From Sulfuriflexus mobilis (lineage in GTDB: Bacteria > Pseudomonadota > Gammaproteobacteria > AKS1): a stretch of DNA of 64,000 bases. Shown piece after piece: positions 33,606 through 45,148 of this stretch. The DNA lies in the NCBI RefSeq assembly GCF_003967195.1, contig NZ_AP018725.1, positions 496,001 to 560,000 of the forward strand, written 5' to 3'. The notes below the pieces were generated by a model. That model had not been told where the DNA came from, made no database searches, and saw only the letters and a list, made by a program, of their open reading frames with translations. The position numbers were made by a program, and so were the translations under genes. Each line of letters opens with the position of its first letter. The first letter of the stretch is position 1.

Positions 33606-34614
33606 GTGAATCAGCCTGTTTCATTTCGTCGCGGCGTGCGCGAATGGCTTCCGATAATTGGTAAACGGCCATGGCATACAGGGCGCTGTGATTATAACGG
33701 GTAATGGTATAGAAATTATCCAGTCCCAACCAGTGTTCCAGACCCTCATCACCTTCCAGATTGATCATCGCCGCCTGTTGCTGGTCGTCGAGTGTTACGA
33801 GGATATCCCCGATGCCCTGTTGACGGAGTTCGCTCAGTGCATGCGAGGGTTTGAGGTCATCTTCGCTGAGCAGGGCCTTGTTAGTGACCGCACTGACATC
33901 AACGCGCTGGGTTACGTGTTCACCGCTCTTCCAGCCATGCATCTTGAAATAGTTGGCGACACTGCCAATCGCATCGGCGGCATCGTTCCAGATATCGCGT
34001 CGACCATCAGCATTAAAATCCACCGCGTAATGACGATAGCTGCTGGAGATAAACTGTGGCTGGCCCATGGCGCCGGCATAGGAGCCGAGCAGACTCATCG
34101 GGTCGACTTTTTCCTCGCGGGTCATGAGCAGGTAGTGTTCCAGCTCACTGCGGAAGAACTTGCTGCGTGGTGGGTAGTCGAAGGCCAGGGTCGAGAGGGC
34201 ATCGATGACCCGGAAGCTGCCCTTGTGGCGACCGTAACGGGTCTCGACGCCAATGATGGCGACGATCACGGCCGGGTCCACGCCGTATTCCTGTTCGGCT
34301 CGCTGTAACAGTTCGGCATGGCGGTCCCAGAATTCTATACCGCCCTCGATGCGTGACTCGGTGAGAAAGATCGGTCGATAGTCCTTCCAGGCCTTTTTCT
34401 CTGCCGGTCGCGAAATGGCCTTGATAATGGAGGGTTTGATCCTGGTATCGGCGAACCAGCGCTGCAGGTCCTGCTCGGCAAAATCATGGCGGTCGCGCAT
34501 TTCCTTGATAAAGGCCTGTACCTCACTGCGCTCGGTAATCGCCGCTGCCTGCATGGGCGGGCTGAGCAGGCCAAACAGGGCCAATGAGAAGATTATTTTC
34601 TGGTGTAGTGACAT
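33598..34614 (-). CDS. mltB: membrane-bound lytic murein transglycosylase B
   Basis: A protein of 338 residues from ATG 34614, chosen because the signal peptide starts there (MSLHQKIIFSLALFGLLSPP); the frame to 34698 overlaps rodA. The catalytic Glu lies in IIGVETRYGRHKG; YAGAMGQPQFISSSYRHYA and DFNADGRRDIWN are typical of MltB. No lipobox is evident, so it may be soluble in the periplasm (SltB-like). Confidence 0.9.
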   Translation of the reverse strand: MSLHQKIIFSLALFGLLSPPMQAAAITERSEVQAFIKEMRDRHDFAEQDLQRWFADTRIKPSIIKAISRPAEKKAWKDYRPIFLTESRIEGGIEFWDRHAELLQRAEQEYGVDPAVIVAIIGVETRYGRHKGSFRVIDALSTLAFDYPPRSKFFRSELEHYLLMTREEKVDPMSLLGSYAGAMGQPQFISSSYRHYAVDFNADGRRDIWNDAADAIGSVANYFKMHGWKSGEHVTQRVDVSAVTNKALLSEDDLKPSHALSELRQQGIGDILVTLDDQQQAAMINLEGDEGLEHWLGLDNFYTITRYNHSALYAMAVYQLSEAIRARRDEMKQADSHG

Positions 34615-34642
34615 GGGTGTCTCTTTAAATATGTAAACATGT

Positions 34643-35764
34643 TTATTGTGACAACAATTTTCGGTGAGTGTGCACTGACATGAGGATACCGAAAGCAATC
34701 ATCAAGGTCACCATCGATGTGCCCCCGTAGCTGACAATGGGCAGCGGCAGACCCACCACCGGCAACAAGCCGGTGACCATGCCGATGTTGACAAATATGC
34801 TGAAGAAGAAGGTGATCGCGATACTCCCGGCGAGCAGTCGACCAAAGGTATCCTGAGCCTGAGCGGCAATGTACAGGCCTCGGGCAATCACGAACAGGTA
34901 CATCAGTAATAGCACGACTACCCCCATCAGGCCAAACTCCTCACCGTACACGGCAAAGATAAAGTCAGTGGAACGTTCCGGCAGGAACTCGAGGTGTGAC
35001 TGGCTGCCGTTCAGCCAGCCCTTGCCATAGGTGCCACCGGAACCAATTGCGATCTTGGACTGCACGATATGCCAGCCGGCACCGAGTGGGTCGTTCTCCG
35101 GGTTCAGGAAAGTCAGAACCCGACGGCGCTGGTAGTCGTGCATGAAGTACCAGAGCAGCGGCGCAGCGGCCACGGCGGTGAAGATCGAGGCGAACACGAA
35201 GCGCCAGCGGATACCGGATAAGAGTATGACGAAGACCCCGGAACTGGCGATGAGCAGCGCGGTGCCGAGGTCAGGCTGTTTGGCGATGAGCAGGGTCGGT
35301 ACGATGATCAACAGGCCACAGACGAGAATCCGCTTCGGACGTGGAGGCAGGGCGGCATCGTTCAGATACCAGGCCAGCATCATCGGCAGGGTGATCTTGA
35401 TGATCTCGGATGGTTGGAAGCGAAACAGCCCAAGGTCCAGCCAGCGCTGCGCGCCCTTACTGACCACACCAAAGCCGGAGAGTACCGCGATCAGGAGGAT
35501 GACGCCGATACCAAACAGCCATGGGGTCCAGAACTGGAGTTGCCGTGGAGGAACCTGGGCAATAATAAGCATGATGCCAAAGGCCACGCCAAGGCGGGTC
35601 AGTTGGCGATAAATGATGTCGATGTTCTGGTTGCTGGCGCTGTAGAGGATCACCAGGCCGAGGCTGGCAATCATAAGCAGGCCAACCAACAGGGTCAGGT
35701 CGATGTGCAGGCTACGGGCGATACTGAAGCCACGGCTATGTCTGGATTGATAGCCCTCCAGCAT
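34643..35764 (-). CDS. rodA: rod-shape peptidoglycan glycosyltransferase RodA
   Basis: A SEDS-family membrane protein of 373 residues with about ten helices (LVGLLMIASLGLVILYSAS; KQPDLGTALLI; LPERSTDFIFAVYGEEFGL; GLPLPIVSYGGTSMV). It polymerises glycan strands with PBP2 and directly follows the PBP2 gene. Confidence 0.95.
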   Translation of the reverse strand: MLEGYQSRHSRGFSIARSLHIDLTLLVGLLMIASLGLVILYSASNQNIDIIYRQLTRLGVAFGIMLIIAQVPPRQLQFWTPWLFGIGVILLIAVLSGFGVVSKGAQRWLDLGLFRFQPSEIIKITLPMMLAWYLNDAALPPRPKRILVCGLLIIVPTLLIAKQPDLGTALLIASSGVFVILLSGIRWRFVFASIFTAVAAAPLLWYFMHDYQRRRVLTFLNPENDPLGAGWHIVQSKIAIGSGGTYGKGWLNGSQSHLEFLPERSTDFIFAVYGEEFGLMGVVVLLLMYLFVIARGLYIAAQAQDTFGRLLAGSIAITFFFSIFVNIGMVTGLLPVVGLPLPIVSYGGTSMVTLMIAFGILMSVHTHRKLLSQ

Positions 35765-37606
35765 TTATTGATTCCTCAGCAAATAATAATCGATTAGTTT
35801 ACGCGCAATGGGTGCCGCCGTCGCACTACCGCTGCCGGCATTCTCGGCGATCACGGCAATAGCGATCTGCGGGTCCTCGGCCGGGGCGAAGGCGATAAAC
35901 AGCGAATGGTCGCGCAGACGCTCATCGAGCTCCTCTGCCTCGTATTCCGCGTCCTGGGCGACACCAAATACCTGTGCGGTACCGGTCTTACCGGCGATGG
36001 TGTATTTTGCCCCGGCGCCGCTGCGTCGAGCCGTGCCCCGCTCACTGTGCATGACGCGGGTCATGGCGTGAATGATGCGGTGCCAGTGCGCCGGGTCTTT
36101 TAATTCGATCGGTTTTAGGTATGTGGTCTCGCGCAAGACCGGTTCACTGTCGGCGCTCGCCTGCGTGGCATGCAGGACATTGGGTTGTACGCGTTGGCCA
36201 TGCATGGCCAGCGTGGCCGTGGCACTGGCCAGTTGCAGCGGTGTGGTCAGGGTGAAGCCCTGACCGATACCGGTGATCAGGGTCTCACCCGGGAACCAGG
36301 CCTGGCGCCGTTCGCGACGTTTCCAATCGGCCGATGGCATCAACCCGGTCAACTCACCAATGATGTCGATACCGGTTTTCTGGCCGAAGCCGAAGCGGAT
36401 CATGAAGTCGTGGATACGATCAATCTTGAGGCGGTGCGCGAGTTCGTAGAAATACACATCACAGGATTCGACAATGGCCACGTCCAGATCGGTCTCACCA
36501 TGGCCCTGCTTTTTCCAGTCACGGTAACGGTGATCATCACCCTGTAATTCATACCAGCCGGGGCAGAAGGTGCTTTGCTTGCCGAGGCCGGCCTCAAGGC
36601 CGGCCAGGCCAATGAAGGGCTTGACGGTCGAGCCCGGGGGATACTGGCCAAGCAGGCTGCGGTTAAACAAGGGTTTGTCTTTTGAGGTGCGCAGGGCCTG
36701 GTAACTCTTGTTGTCGATCCCGGTCACAAAGGGGTTCGGGTCATAACCGGGTTTGCTCAGCAGGGTTAGTACCTCGCCGCTCTTCGGTGCCATGGCGACG
36801 ATAGAACCACGGTATTTGCCGAGGGCGCGGTCGGCGAGGGCCTGCATCTCGATATCGATATTCAGATAGAGGTTCTTGCCTGGTATGGCGGGGGTCTCGT
36901 TCAATATGCGCAGGGTACGTCCCTGTGCATTGACCTCGGCTTCCTGAAAACCGACCTGACCGTGCAGGATATCTTCATAGGAACGTTCAACACCAAGTTT
37001 ACCGATATGTGTGGTGGCACTGTAGTTGGCATTGTCGATGCGCTGCAGCTCGGTCTCATCGATGCGACCGACGTAACCGATGACGTGTACACCGAGTTTG
37101 CCGCGTGGATAGTAACGGATCAAACGTGCCTCGATATCGACACCTGGAAAGCGGTAGCGGTTCACGGCAAAGCGGGCAACCTCTTCCTCGTTAAGTCGAA
37201 AACGTAACGGCACACTGTCAAAGCGACGTTTTTGTTTTATCAGGCGCAGAAAGTGTTCGATGTCTTCATCGCTGATGGCAATGATTTTACGCAAGCGACT
37301 GAGCGTGTCATCCATATTGGAGACTTGCTCAGGGGTCAGTTCGAGACTGAAGGAGGGGATATTCTCCGCAAGTAAAACACCATTGCGGTCATATATCAGG
37401 CCGCGGGTTGGGGGAACCGAGACGATCTTGACGCGGTTTTTATGCGACAGCGTTTCATAGTGCTCATGGTTAATAACCTGCAGGTAGACAAGGCGTGAGA
37501 CGATGGTGAGCATAAGGAGAACAATGATAACAAAGGCAATGACCGCCCGTTGGCCAAACAGATGTGTTTCGCGGGCGTGGTCCTTAATCGTCAGGTATCT
37601 GGGCAT
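35765..37606 (-). CDS. mrdA: penicillin-binding protein 2
   Basis: A class B PBP of 613 residues, the transpeptidase of the elongasome. It has an N-terminal anchor (VIAFVIIVLLMLTIVSRLVY), a pedestal domain, and transpeptidase motifs PPGSTVKPF (SxxK), ESCD and AGKTGTAQVFG. The ATG at 37606 is chosen; it lies 2 bases after the mreD stop. Confidence 0.95.
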   Translation of the reverse strand: MPRYLTIKDHARETHLFGQRAVIAFVIIVLLMLTIVSRLVYLQVINHEHYETLSHKNRVKIVSVPPTRGLIYDRNGVLLAENIPSFSLELTPEQVSNMDDTLSRLRKIIAISDEDIEHFLRLIKQKRRFDSVPLRFRLNEEEVARFAVNRYRFPGVDIEARLIRYYPRGKLGVHVIGYVGRIDETELQRIDNANYSATTHIGKLGVERSYEDILHGQVGFQEAEVNAQGRTLRILNETPAIPGKNLYLNIDIEMQALADRALGKYRGSIVAMAPKSGEVLTLLSKPGYDPNPFVTGIDNKSYQALRTSKDKPLFNRSLLGQYPPGSTVKPFIGLAGLEAGLGKQSTFCPGWYELQGDDHRYRDWKKQGHGETDLDVAIVESCDVYFYELAHRLKIDRIHDFMIRFGFGQKTGIDIIGELTGLMPSADWKRRERRQAWFPGETLITGIGQGFTLTTPLQLASATATLAMHGQRVQPNVLHATQASADSEPVLRETTYLKPIELKDPAHWHRIIHAMTRVMHSERGTARRSGAGAKYTIAGKTGTAQVFGVAQDAEYEAEELDERLRDHSLFIAFAPAEDPQIAIAVIAENAGSGSATAAPIARKLIDYYLLRNQ

Positions 37607-37608
37607 GC

Positions 37609-38097
37609 CTACTGGACCCGGAAGTGACGACGTATGCCTCGCATAACAACAAACAACCATGGCCACAAGGCAGCACTAATCAGTGAGGGTAGCCAGTAAG
37701 TCCAGCTACGCGGTGGTGTGTTGATGATGCCGTGTATCCAGAGGTTGATCATTTCAGCCATTGCCACCAGTACCAGTATGGCAAAGGCCTGTTGCATGAG
37801 TGGAAAGACCCGAATGCGTTGATGTAACTTGAGTGTCAAGAAGGCAACAATGGCCAGGGACAGTGCGTGCTGGCCAAGCAGGCTACCGGTGGTGACGTCC
37901 AACATCAGACCAGCAAGCCAGGCCCAACCGATGCCGATTCGATCCGGCAAGGCCATACACCAGTAAATCAGTACCAGGGTGACCCATTCAGGACGAATAT
38001 GTTGTGCCCATTCCGGCAGGGGCAGCATGGCGAGCAACAGGGCGACAATAATGCTCGCCAGAATAATGCCGCCACCTTTATGTTGTATCGGTGGCAT
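37609..38097 (-). CDS. mreD: rod-shape determining protein MreD
   Basis: A hydrophobic protein of 162 residues with five to six membrane segments (IILASIIVALLLAMLPLP; RPEWVTLVLIYWCMALPDRI; GIGWAWLAGLMLDVTTGSLL). The start overlaps the mreC stop by one base. Confidence 0.93.
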   Translation of the reverse strand: MPPIQHKGGGIILASIIVALLLAMLPLPEWAQHIRPEWVTLVLIYWCMALPDRIGIGWAWLAGLMLDVTTGSLLGQHALSLAIVAFLTLKLHQRIRVFPLMQQAFAILVLVAMAEMINLWIHGIINTPPRSWTYWLPSLISAALWPWLFVVMRGIRRHFRVQ

Positions 38098-38966
38098 CAG
38101 CCTTTGCTCCCGCCCACATCAGACTGCATGGGTTCATCGAGTGGATTCTCTGCAGGCCAGACCAGCAGGACCTCGCGGCTGCGTTGTATGTGTGCGGTAG
38201 GCTCGGCAATCACGTGCAGGTAGGCACGTCCGGGAATATTATTGGTACTGGAGACCCGCGCCACCGGGTAACCGGCCGGGAAGCGGCCGCCGAGTCCGGA
38301 ACTGACCAGCAGGTCACCTTCCTGCAAGAGTGTGTTGCTAGGTATGTGCAGGAGTTCCAGTTCATTCGGGCGACCGGTGCCAACGGCAATGGCGCGCTGG
38401 CCGGTACGGTTCATCTGGATAGGCAGGGCATGGCTCGGATCGGTGATCAGCATGGCGATGCTGGAATAGCGACTGACGTGAATGACCTGACCGATGATGC
38501 CGTCAGCATCAAGCAGTGGCTGGCCGATGTAGACGCCACTGTTACTACCCTTGTTAATGACGATCTGGCGTGTAAAGGGGTCCAGGTCGACGCGTAACAA
38601 CTCCGCGATCAGAACCTTGTCACCAACCTTGAAAGACGAGTCGAGCAAGGTTCGCAGGCGCATATTCTCGGCTTCGATCGCTGAGAACTTTTGTAACTGA
38701 CCCTTGAGTAACAGATTCTTGGTGCGGAGTTCTTCATTTTCAGACAAGAGATGTGCACGCGTAGAAATATTTTCATCGATGCTATCAATAATAACAAACG
38801 GCAGATCGATCGCCTGCCGCAAAGGCTCCAGAATTAGACTAAGGCCGGAGCGTAAATTCTCAAGATATTGATAGCGGTGATCCATTGTCATCATAACAAT
38901 AGATATGATGACAAACAGGATCAGGCGTGCGCTGAGCAGTGGGCCTTGTGAAAAAAGCGATTTGAT
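38097..38966 (-). CDS. mreC: rod-shape determining protein MreC, apparent non-AUG start
   Basis: MreC links MreB to periplasmic wall enzymes. The body is typical (coiled coil about SENEELRTKNLLLKGQLQKF, then the two beta barrels). The first ATG (38894) falls inside the membrane anchor. Upstream in frame the conserved start IKSLFSQGPLLSARLILFVI is present, reading back to a stop near mreB, but with no ATG, GTG or TTG. The ATC at 38966 with GGGAAG upstream is the best candidate start; a sequence error is the alternative. The gap to mreB would then be 21 bases. Confidence 0.75.
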   Translation of the reverse strand: MKSLFSQGPLLSARLILFVIISIVMMTMDHRYQYLENLRSGLSLILEPLRQAIDLPFVIIDSIDENISTRAHLLSENEELRTKNLLLKGQLQKFSAIEAENMRLRTLLDSSFKVGDKVLIAELLRVDLDPFTRQIVINKGSNSGVYIGQPLLDADGIIGQVIHVSRYSSIAMLITDPSHALPIQMNRTGQRAIAVGTGRPNELELLHIPSNTLLQEGDLLVSSGLGGRFPAGYPVARVSSTNNIPGRAYLHVIAEPTAHIQRSREVLLVWPAENPLDEPMQSDVGGSKG

Positions 38967-38987
38967 AGTTGCTTCCCGTCTCGCACC

Positions 38988-40085
<1,098 letters not shown>

Positions 40086-40190
40086 CTATCAATGCGCAGG
40101 GTTTTGGGCAAGGCGCTAACTGTGATAAGTTTCGCATCCTGAATCTGCTATGAAAGTTTTCCCGAACGGGCCCCTGAGAACGGAGTTGAT

Positions 40191-40478
40191 ATGTCCCTGA
40201 GTCGTGACGATGTCGAAAAGATCGCCCACCTGGCGAGGTTGGCCATTAGTGAGGCGGATATTCCGGATTATGCGAGTGATTTGTCGAATATCCTGGGCCT
40301 GGTCGATCAGATGGAGGCGGTGGCTACCGATGCCGTCACCCCGATGGCGCATCCATTGAACATGGCGCAACGTCTGCGCCCGGATGTGGTGACCGAGGCC
40401 GACCAGCGTGATCGGTTTCAGGAAAACTCGCCGAGTGTTGAGAATGGCCTGTTCCTGGTACCACAGGTCCTTGAGTGA
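40191..40478 (+). CDS. gatC: Asp/Glu-tRNA amidotransferase subunit C
   Basis: A protein of 95 residues (MSLSRDDVEKIAHLARLAIS; MAHPLNMAQRLRPDVVTEAD). It stabilises the GatA-GatB complex that amidates Glu-tRNA-Gln and/or Asp-tRNA-Asn. First of gatCAB. Confidence 0.95.
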   Translation: MSLSRDDVEKIAHLARLAISEADIPDYASDLSNILGLVDQMEAVATDAVTPMAHPLNMAQRLRPDVVTEADQRDRFQENSPSVENGLFLVPQVLE

Positions 40479-40549
40479 GCCAGGGTGAGGCCGGAGACCT
40501 GTCCGGTCTGCACATACCTTTATATACCTAATCAGTTAATTGAAGCCGC

Positions 40550-42004
40550 ATGCATAACAAGACCATTAGTGAATTAGCCGCCGCGCTACGCGCCGGGGAG
40601 TTTTCCAGCGAGGAGCTGACCCGCGCTTATCTTCAGCGTATTCAGGCACTTGACCCGCAGCTTAACAGCTATATCAGTGTGACCGAAGAACCGGCCCTGG
40701 TCATGGCGCGCGCCGCCGATGCCCGCATCAAGGCCGGTGACGCATCACCGCTGACCGGCATCCCGATCGCGCAAAAGGACATTTTTTGCACCGAGGGTGT
40801 GAAAACCAGTTGTGGTTCGCGCATGCTGGATAACTTCATCTCGCCGTATAACGCCACCACCGTCGAGCGGTTCAATGCCGATGGTGCCGTGCTGCTTGGC
40901 AAGACCAATATGGACGAATTCGCCATGGGGTCGTCGAATGAGACCAGTTTCTATGGCCCGGTACGCAACCCATGGAACACCGACACCGTACCCGGCGGCT
41001 CCTCCGGTGGCGCGGCCGCCTGTGTCGCAGCCCGTCTGGCCCCGGCCGCCACGGGTACCGATACCGGTGGTTCGATCCGCCAGCCAGCCGCGCTGTGTGG
41101 CATTACCGGCCTGAAACCGACCTATGGGCGTGTTTCCCGCTACGGCATGATTGCCTTTGCCTCGAGTCTTGACCAGGCCGGGCCGATGACGCGTAGCGCC
41201 GAGGATGCCGCCATTATGCTCAATACCATGGCCGGTTTTGATGTGCGCGACTCGACCAGTGTCGATCGCGAGGTGCCGGATTACACCGCCAGCCTGAACG
41301 ATTCTATCGAGGGCCTGAAGATAGGCCTGCCGAAGGAATATTTCGGTGAGGGCCTGGACCCCGAGGTCGGCAAACAGGTCGAGGCCGCGATTAAGGAGTT
41401 CGAGGCGCTGGGCGCCACGGTGCAGGCGATCAGCCTGCCGAATACCCACCTGGCCGTGCCGACCTACTATGTGGTTGCGCCGGCCGAGTGTTCCTCGAAC
41501 CTGTCGCGCTTTGACGGTGTACGCTTTGGTTATCGCTGCGACAACCCGGTTGACCTTGAAGATATGTACAAACGTTCGCGCGGTGAGGGCTTCGGTGCCG
41601 AGGTCAAGCGCCGCATCATGATTGGCACCTATGCGCTGTCTGCCGGTTATTACGACGCCTATTACCTGAAGGCGCAGCGTATTCGCCACCTGATCAGTAA
41701 TGATTTCAAACAGGCCTTTGAACAGGTCGATGTCATTATGGGGCCGACCTCGCCGGACGTGGCCTTTGGTCTGGGTGAAAAGGCCGATGACCCGATCACT
41801 ATGTATCTGTCGGATATCTACACGATCGCCTGCAACCTGGCCGGTCTGCCGGGCATGTCGGTGCCGGCGGGCTTTGCCAGGGGCCTGCCGGTAGGGCTGC
41901 AGATGATCGGCAATTATTTTGACGAGGCGCGCCTGCTCAATGTGGCGCACCGCTTCCAACAGGCCACCGACTGGCATACGCGCGTGCCGGAAGCCTTTAA
42001 ATAG
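40550..42004 (+). CDS. gatA: Asp/Glu-tRNA amidotransferase subunit A
   Basis: An amidase-family protein of 484 residues that frees ammonia from glutamine. The Ser-cisSer-Lys triad region is present ([41 protein letters not shown]). It lies 71 bases after gatC. A long open frame on the opposite strand is a shadow. Confidence 0.96.
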   Translation: MHNKTISELAAALRAGEFSSEELTRAYLQRIQALDPQLNSYISVTEEPALVMARAADARIKAGDASPLTGIPIAQKDIFCTEGVKTSCGSRMLDNFISPYNATTVERFNADGAVLLGKTNMDEFAMGSSNETSFYGPVRNPWNTDTVPGGSSGGAAACVAARLAPAATGTDTGGSIRQPAALCGITGLKPTYGRVSRYGMIAFASSLDQAGPMTRSAEDAAIMLNTMAGFDVRDSTSVDREVPDYTASLNDSIEGLKIGLPKEYFGEGLDPEVGKQVEAAIKEFEALGATVQAISLPNTHLAVPTYYVVAPAECSSNLSRFDGVRFGYRCDNPVDLEDMYKRSRGEGFGAEVKRRIMIGTYALSAGYYDAYYLKAQRIRHLISNDFKQAFEQVDVIMGPTSPDVAFGLGEKADDPITMYLSDIYTIACNLAGLPGMSVPAGFARGLPVGLQMIGNYFDEARLLNVAHRFQQATDWHTRVPEAFK

Positions 42005-42029
42005 CAGTTATTATTGATGAAAGATAAAC

Positions 42030-42180
42030 GCCCAACGCAAAGGCACTTGGCTCACAGAACGCTTTCAGCGTTCATTGTGAGTACCCTACCCGTACCGGGT
42101 CAGGGCAAGGTTGCAAAGTCTTTATTAAAAAATCTCTGCGGTTTTTGCATTCTCGGCGTCTCTGCGTTGTAAGAGGGTTA
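42030..42180. repeat. dispersed hairpin repeat between gatA and gatB
   Basis: A core of nested hairpins: CTCAC-GAACGCT-TTC-AGCGTTC-GTGAG (about 42051-42080), then CCCT-ACCCG-TAC-CGGGT-AGGG. Its outer ends (CAACGCAAAGG at 42033 and CTCTGCGTTG near 42160) are inverted to each other. It is of the same family as those near 8910, 44540 and 52930. Confidence 0.6.
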
Positions 42181-42185
42181 AAAAG

Positions 42186-43622
42186 ATGGATTGGGAAGTT
42201 GTTATCGGGCTGGAAATTCATGCCCAACTCGCCACCCGGAGCAAGATCTTTTCCGGTGCCTCGACCACCTATGGTGCAACACCGAATACCCAGGCCTGTG
42301 CCGTCGACCTGGGTTTGCCTGGCGTCTTGCCGGTGCTGAACGAGGAGGCGGTGCGCATGGCAGTGAAGTTTGCCCTGGCCACCGGTGCCGAGATCGGCCG
42401 CAAGAATGTCTTCGCACGTAAAAACTATTTTTACCCCGATCTGCCGAAGGGCTACCAGATCAGCCAGATGGACCTGCCTATAGTCGGCAAGGGCACGCTG
42501 GACATTCGTCTCGAAGACGGCACGGTGAAAACGGTTGGCCTTACCCGTGCCCATCTTGAGGAAGATGCGGGTAAATCCCTGCACGAAGACTTCCATGGCA
42601 TGACCGGTATCGACCTGAACCGTGCCGGTACACCCTTGCTGGAGATCGTCTCGGAACCGGACATGCGTTCGGCGAAAGAGGCCGTCGCCTACATGAAAAA
42701 GATCCACTCCTTGGTGACCTATATTGGCATCTGTGATGGCAACATGGCCGAGGGTTCTTTCCGCTGTGATGCCAATGTCTCGGTGCGGCCGAAGGGTCAG
42801 GCCGAATACGGCACGCGTGCCGAACTGAAGAACCTCAATTCCTTCCGTTTCGTCGAGCGGGCGATCAATCTCGAGGTTGAGCGCCAGATTGAAGTCATCG
42901 AAGACGGTGGCCAGGTCATACAGGAGACCCGCCTCTACGATGCCGACAACAACGAGACCCGCTCGATGCGTTCCAAGGAAGAGGCCAATGATTATCGTTA
43001 CTTCCCGGACCCGGACCTGTTGCCGGTGATCATCGATGACGAGACCATTGAGGCCGTGCGTGCGACCCTGCCGGAATTGCCAGATGCCAAGCAGCAACGT
43101 TTTGTCAGTGAGTATGGTCTATCGGATTACGATGCCGAGGTTCTGACCAGCAGCCGTGAACAGGCCGATTTCTACGAGGCCGTGGTCAAGGCCGCCGGGG
43201 GCGAGGCAAAGACTTGTGCCAACTGGGTCATGGTCGACCTCACCGGTGCCCTCAATAAGGTCTCACAAGGGCTAGCTGAAAGTCCGGTGAACGCCGCGCA
43301 ACTGGGTGGCCTGGTCAGGCGTATCGCCGACAAGACCCTCTCCGGCAAGCTCGCCAAGCAGGTCTTTGAGGCGATGTGGGCCGGTGAGGGTGATGCCGAT
43401 AGCATCATTGAGGACAAGGGCCTGAAGCAGGTCACCGATACAGGGGCTATCGAAAAGGTCGTCGACGAGATCATCGCCAGCAACCCGCAACAGGTCGAGC
43501 AGTATCGTGCGGGCAAGGACAAGGTCTTCGGCTTCTTTGTCGGCCAGGTCATGAAGGTCATGCAGGGCAAGGCCAACCCGGCCCAGGTCAACGAGCTGCT
43601 GAAGGAAAAGCTGAAGGGCTAG
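42186..43622 (+). CDS. gatB: Asp/Glu-tRNA amidotransferase subunit B
   Basis: A protein of 478 residues with the GatB signature ([54 protein letters not shown]) and a C-terminal YqeY-like tRNA-binding tail. It phosphorylates and amidates the misacylated tRNA. It is set apart from gatA by a repeat element, so coupling within gatCAB is loosened. The stop overlaps the convergent E1-like gene by 4 bases. Confidence 0.96.
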   Translation: MDWEVVIGLEIHAQLATRSKIFSGASTTYGATPNTQACAVDLGLPGVLPVLNEEAVRMAVKFALATGAEIGRKNVFARKNYFYPDLPKGYQISQMDLPIVGKGTLDIRLEDGTVKTVGLTRAHLEEDAGKSLHEDFHGMTGIDLNRAGTPLLEIVSEPDMRSAKEAVAYMKKIHSLVTYIGICDGNMAEGSFRCDANVSVRPKGQAEYGTRAELKNLNSFRFVERAINLEVERQIEVIEDGGQVIQETRLYDADNNETRSMRSKEEANDYRYFPDPDLLPVIIDDETIEAVRATLPELPDAKQQRFVSEYGLSDYDAEVLTSSREQADFYEAVVKAAGGEAKTCANWVMVDLTGALNKVSQGLAESPVNAAQLGGLVRRIADKTLSGKLAKQVFEAMWAGEGDADSIIEDKGLKQVTDTGAIEKVVDEIIASNPQQVEQYRAGKDKVFGFFVGQVMKVMQGKANPAQVNELLKEKLKG

Positions 43623-44374
43623 TCCTGAACGGCCTCGCCACAGGCCGGGCAGTTGGAGTCCTTGCGCAGGTTCATGGTTCGCCACTCCATGCGCAGGGCG
43701 TCGAAGACCTGCAATTTGCCGGCCAGGGTCTCGCCGAGATCAAGCAGGAGCTTGAGCGCCTCGAGGGCCTGCAGGCTGCCGAGCACACCAACTACCGGCG
43801 CGAGCACGCCATTCTCTGAGCAGCTGGTATTCTCCTCCCCCGTGTCCTGGTACAGGCATTGGTAGCAGGGGGCGTCGTCCTCATCACAACGAAACACGCC
43901 GAGCTGACCCTCCATACGGATCGCCGCGGCCGAGACCAGTGGTTTGCGCTCGGCGAGGCAGGCGCGGTTGACCATAAAGCGCGTGGCAAAGTTATCACTG
44001 CCATCGAGGACCACATCCACCCCGGCAATCGCCTTACCAAGTTCGGCCTCGTCGAGACGGGCATTAATCGTGTTGATAGTAATCAGCGGGTTGATGGCCT
44101 GCAAATGAGTCTTCGCCGAGTCGGTCTTGGCGCGGCCGATGTCTGCGGTGCTGTGCAGGATCTGACGCTGCAGGTTGGATAAGTCGACGTCATCAAAATC
44201 GACCAGGGTCAGTGTACCGACGCCGGCAGCGGCCAGGTATAGGGCCAGCGGTGAGCCGAGGCCGCCCAGGCCAAGGATCAGGGCATGCGAGTCGGCCAGT
44301 CGCTGCTGACCCTCAATACCGACTTGCGGCAGCATGATCTGGCGACTATAGCGCAGGAGTTCATCATCGTTCAT
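43619..44374 (-). CDS. moeB: MoeB/ThiF/HesA-type E1-like adenylyltransferase
   Basis: A protein of 251 residues ([55 protein letters not shown]). It has the zinc cysteines C-YQ-C (PCYQCLY) and C-PA-C near the C-terminus (NCPACGE). It activates the C-terminus of a ubiquitin-like sulfur carrier (MoaD or ThiS). MoeB and ThiF cannot be told apart by sequence alone. Confidence 0.88.
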   Translation of the reverse strand: MNDDELLRYSRQIMLPQVGIEGQQRLADSHALILGLGGLGSPLALYLAAAGVGTLTLVDFDDVDLSNLQRQILHSTADIGRAKTDSAKTHLQAINPLITINTINARLDEAELGKAIAGVDVVLDGSDNFATRFMVNRACLAERKPLVSAAAIRMEGQLGVFRCDEDDAPCYQCLYQDTGEENTSCSENGVLAPVVGVLGSLQALEALKLLLDLGETLAGKLQVFDALRMEWRTMNLRKDSNCPACGEAVQD

Positions 44375-44424
44375 AGGGCACAGGGTAAAGACAAAAGGCG
44401 AAAGATAAAAGTGTCAGATATTTG

Positions 44425-44676
44425 TTTTACCGCAAAGGTCGCGAAGGGACGCGAAGGAAAGGCTTATATACTTAAAAACCCTCGTCATACTGGCGCATGC
44501 CAGTATCCCGCATGTTGATTTAGAATACTGGATTTCGGCCTGCACTTAGATCATCTTCGATGATCATTAAGTACTTACTGAACCTTGTTCTGGTCGCGCC
44601 GGAATGACGTGCCTGTACAGGCATACCGGCCTGCATTGATTTTTCGTCGCGTTACTTTGCGACCTTTGCGGTTAAT
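44425..44676. mobile_element. small non-coding element with inverted ends (MITE-like) carrying hairpin repeats
   Basis: Perfect 14-base inverted ends, ACCGCAAAGGTCGC (44429-44442) and its complement (44659-44672), extend imperfectly to about 32 bases. Inside are GATACTGGCATGC-type and GATCATC-TTC-GATGATC hairpins with the CATTAAGTAC tail seen near 9050. No ORF. It fills most of the gap between the E1-like gene and the ORF at 44687. Confidence 0.5.
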
Positions 44677-44686
44677 GCTTTTAACG

Positions 44687-45097
44687 TCAGAGGTACTTTC
44701 GCCAGTGGTTCGGGCGCTCGTCACGGCAACCGTGGGGCAGGCGCTGGTAACGATCAATAAAGATATCCCGGGTCGTTTTGCTGTCGTGAACATGGCCCAT
44801 GTTCACGCGCTGGGTTTCTTCGGTGTAGTAATAAAGGGAACGACGCAGCTTGTTGAACAGGCTGTTATCGAGATGAAAGCCGACCTCGATGAGGGCATTC
44901 TCAGTGATTTGTAGAGACAGGTTGCGCAGGTCATAACTGACCTGCAGGCAGATGGCCGAGACCGGGTGCAGGCCAACAATACCCTCGACGTCAGCGAGCA
45001 ACAACATGGCGGCGTGCGCCGGTGCCGCGTCCTTTGCATGCAGGCTGCAAAAGTGAATCTCGCGGTGCTTGGTATAGTCGCGATGCGCATTATCCAT
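44687..45097 (-). CDS. conserved-looking protein of unknown function
   Basis: A protein of 136 residues, no signal or membrane segment (HFCSLHAKDAAPAHAAMLLL; VSYDLRNLSLQITENALIEV; HLDNSLFNKLRRSLYYYTEE). The coding look is good (regular amino-acid use, no competing frame), and the C-terminus is basic. I do not recognise the family. It follows prmC by about 50 bases on the same strand. Confidence 0.6.
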   Translation of the reverse strand: MDNAHRDYTKHREIHFCSLHAKDAAPAHAAMLLLADVEGIVGLHPVSAICLQVSYDLRNLSLQITENALIEVGFHLDNSLFNKLRRSLYYYTEETQRVNMGHVHDSKTTRDIFIDRYQRLPHGCRDERPNHWRKYL

Positions 45098-45148
45098 ACC
45101 CTCATCCTAGAACGACGGGACAAATATGCAAGGGTTTTTTGTCGGCAA

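Noticed and set aside
40745-41977. A 410-codon open frame on the minus strand across gatA
   Set aside because: It is the complement of a GC-rich, strongly conserved gatA frame; its product is Arg/His/Gly-rich with no family signal.
42072-43097. A 341-codon open frame on the minus strand across gatB
   Set aside because: Shadow of gatB; no ribosome site and unlike any protein.
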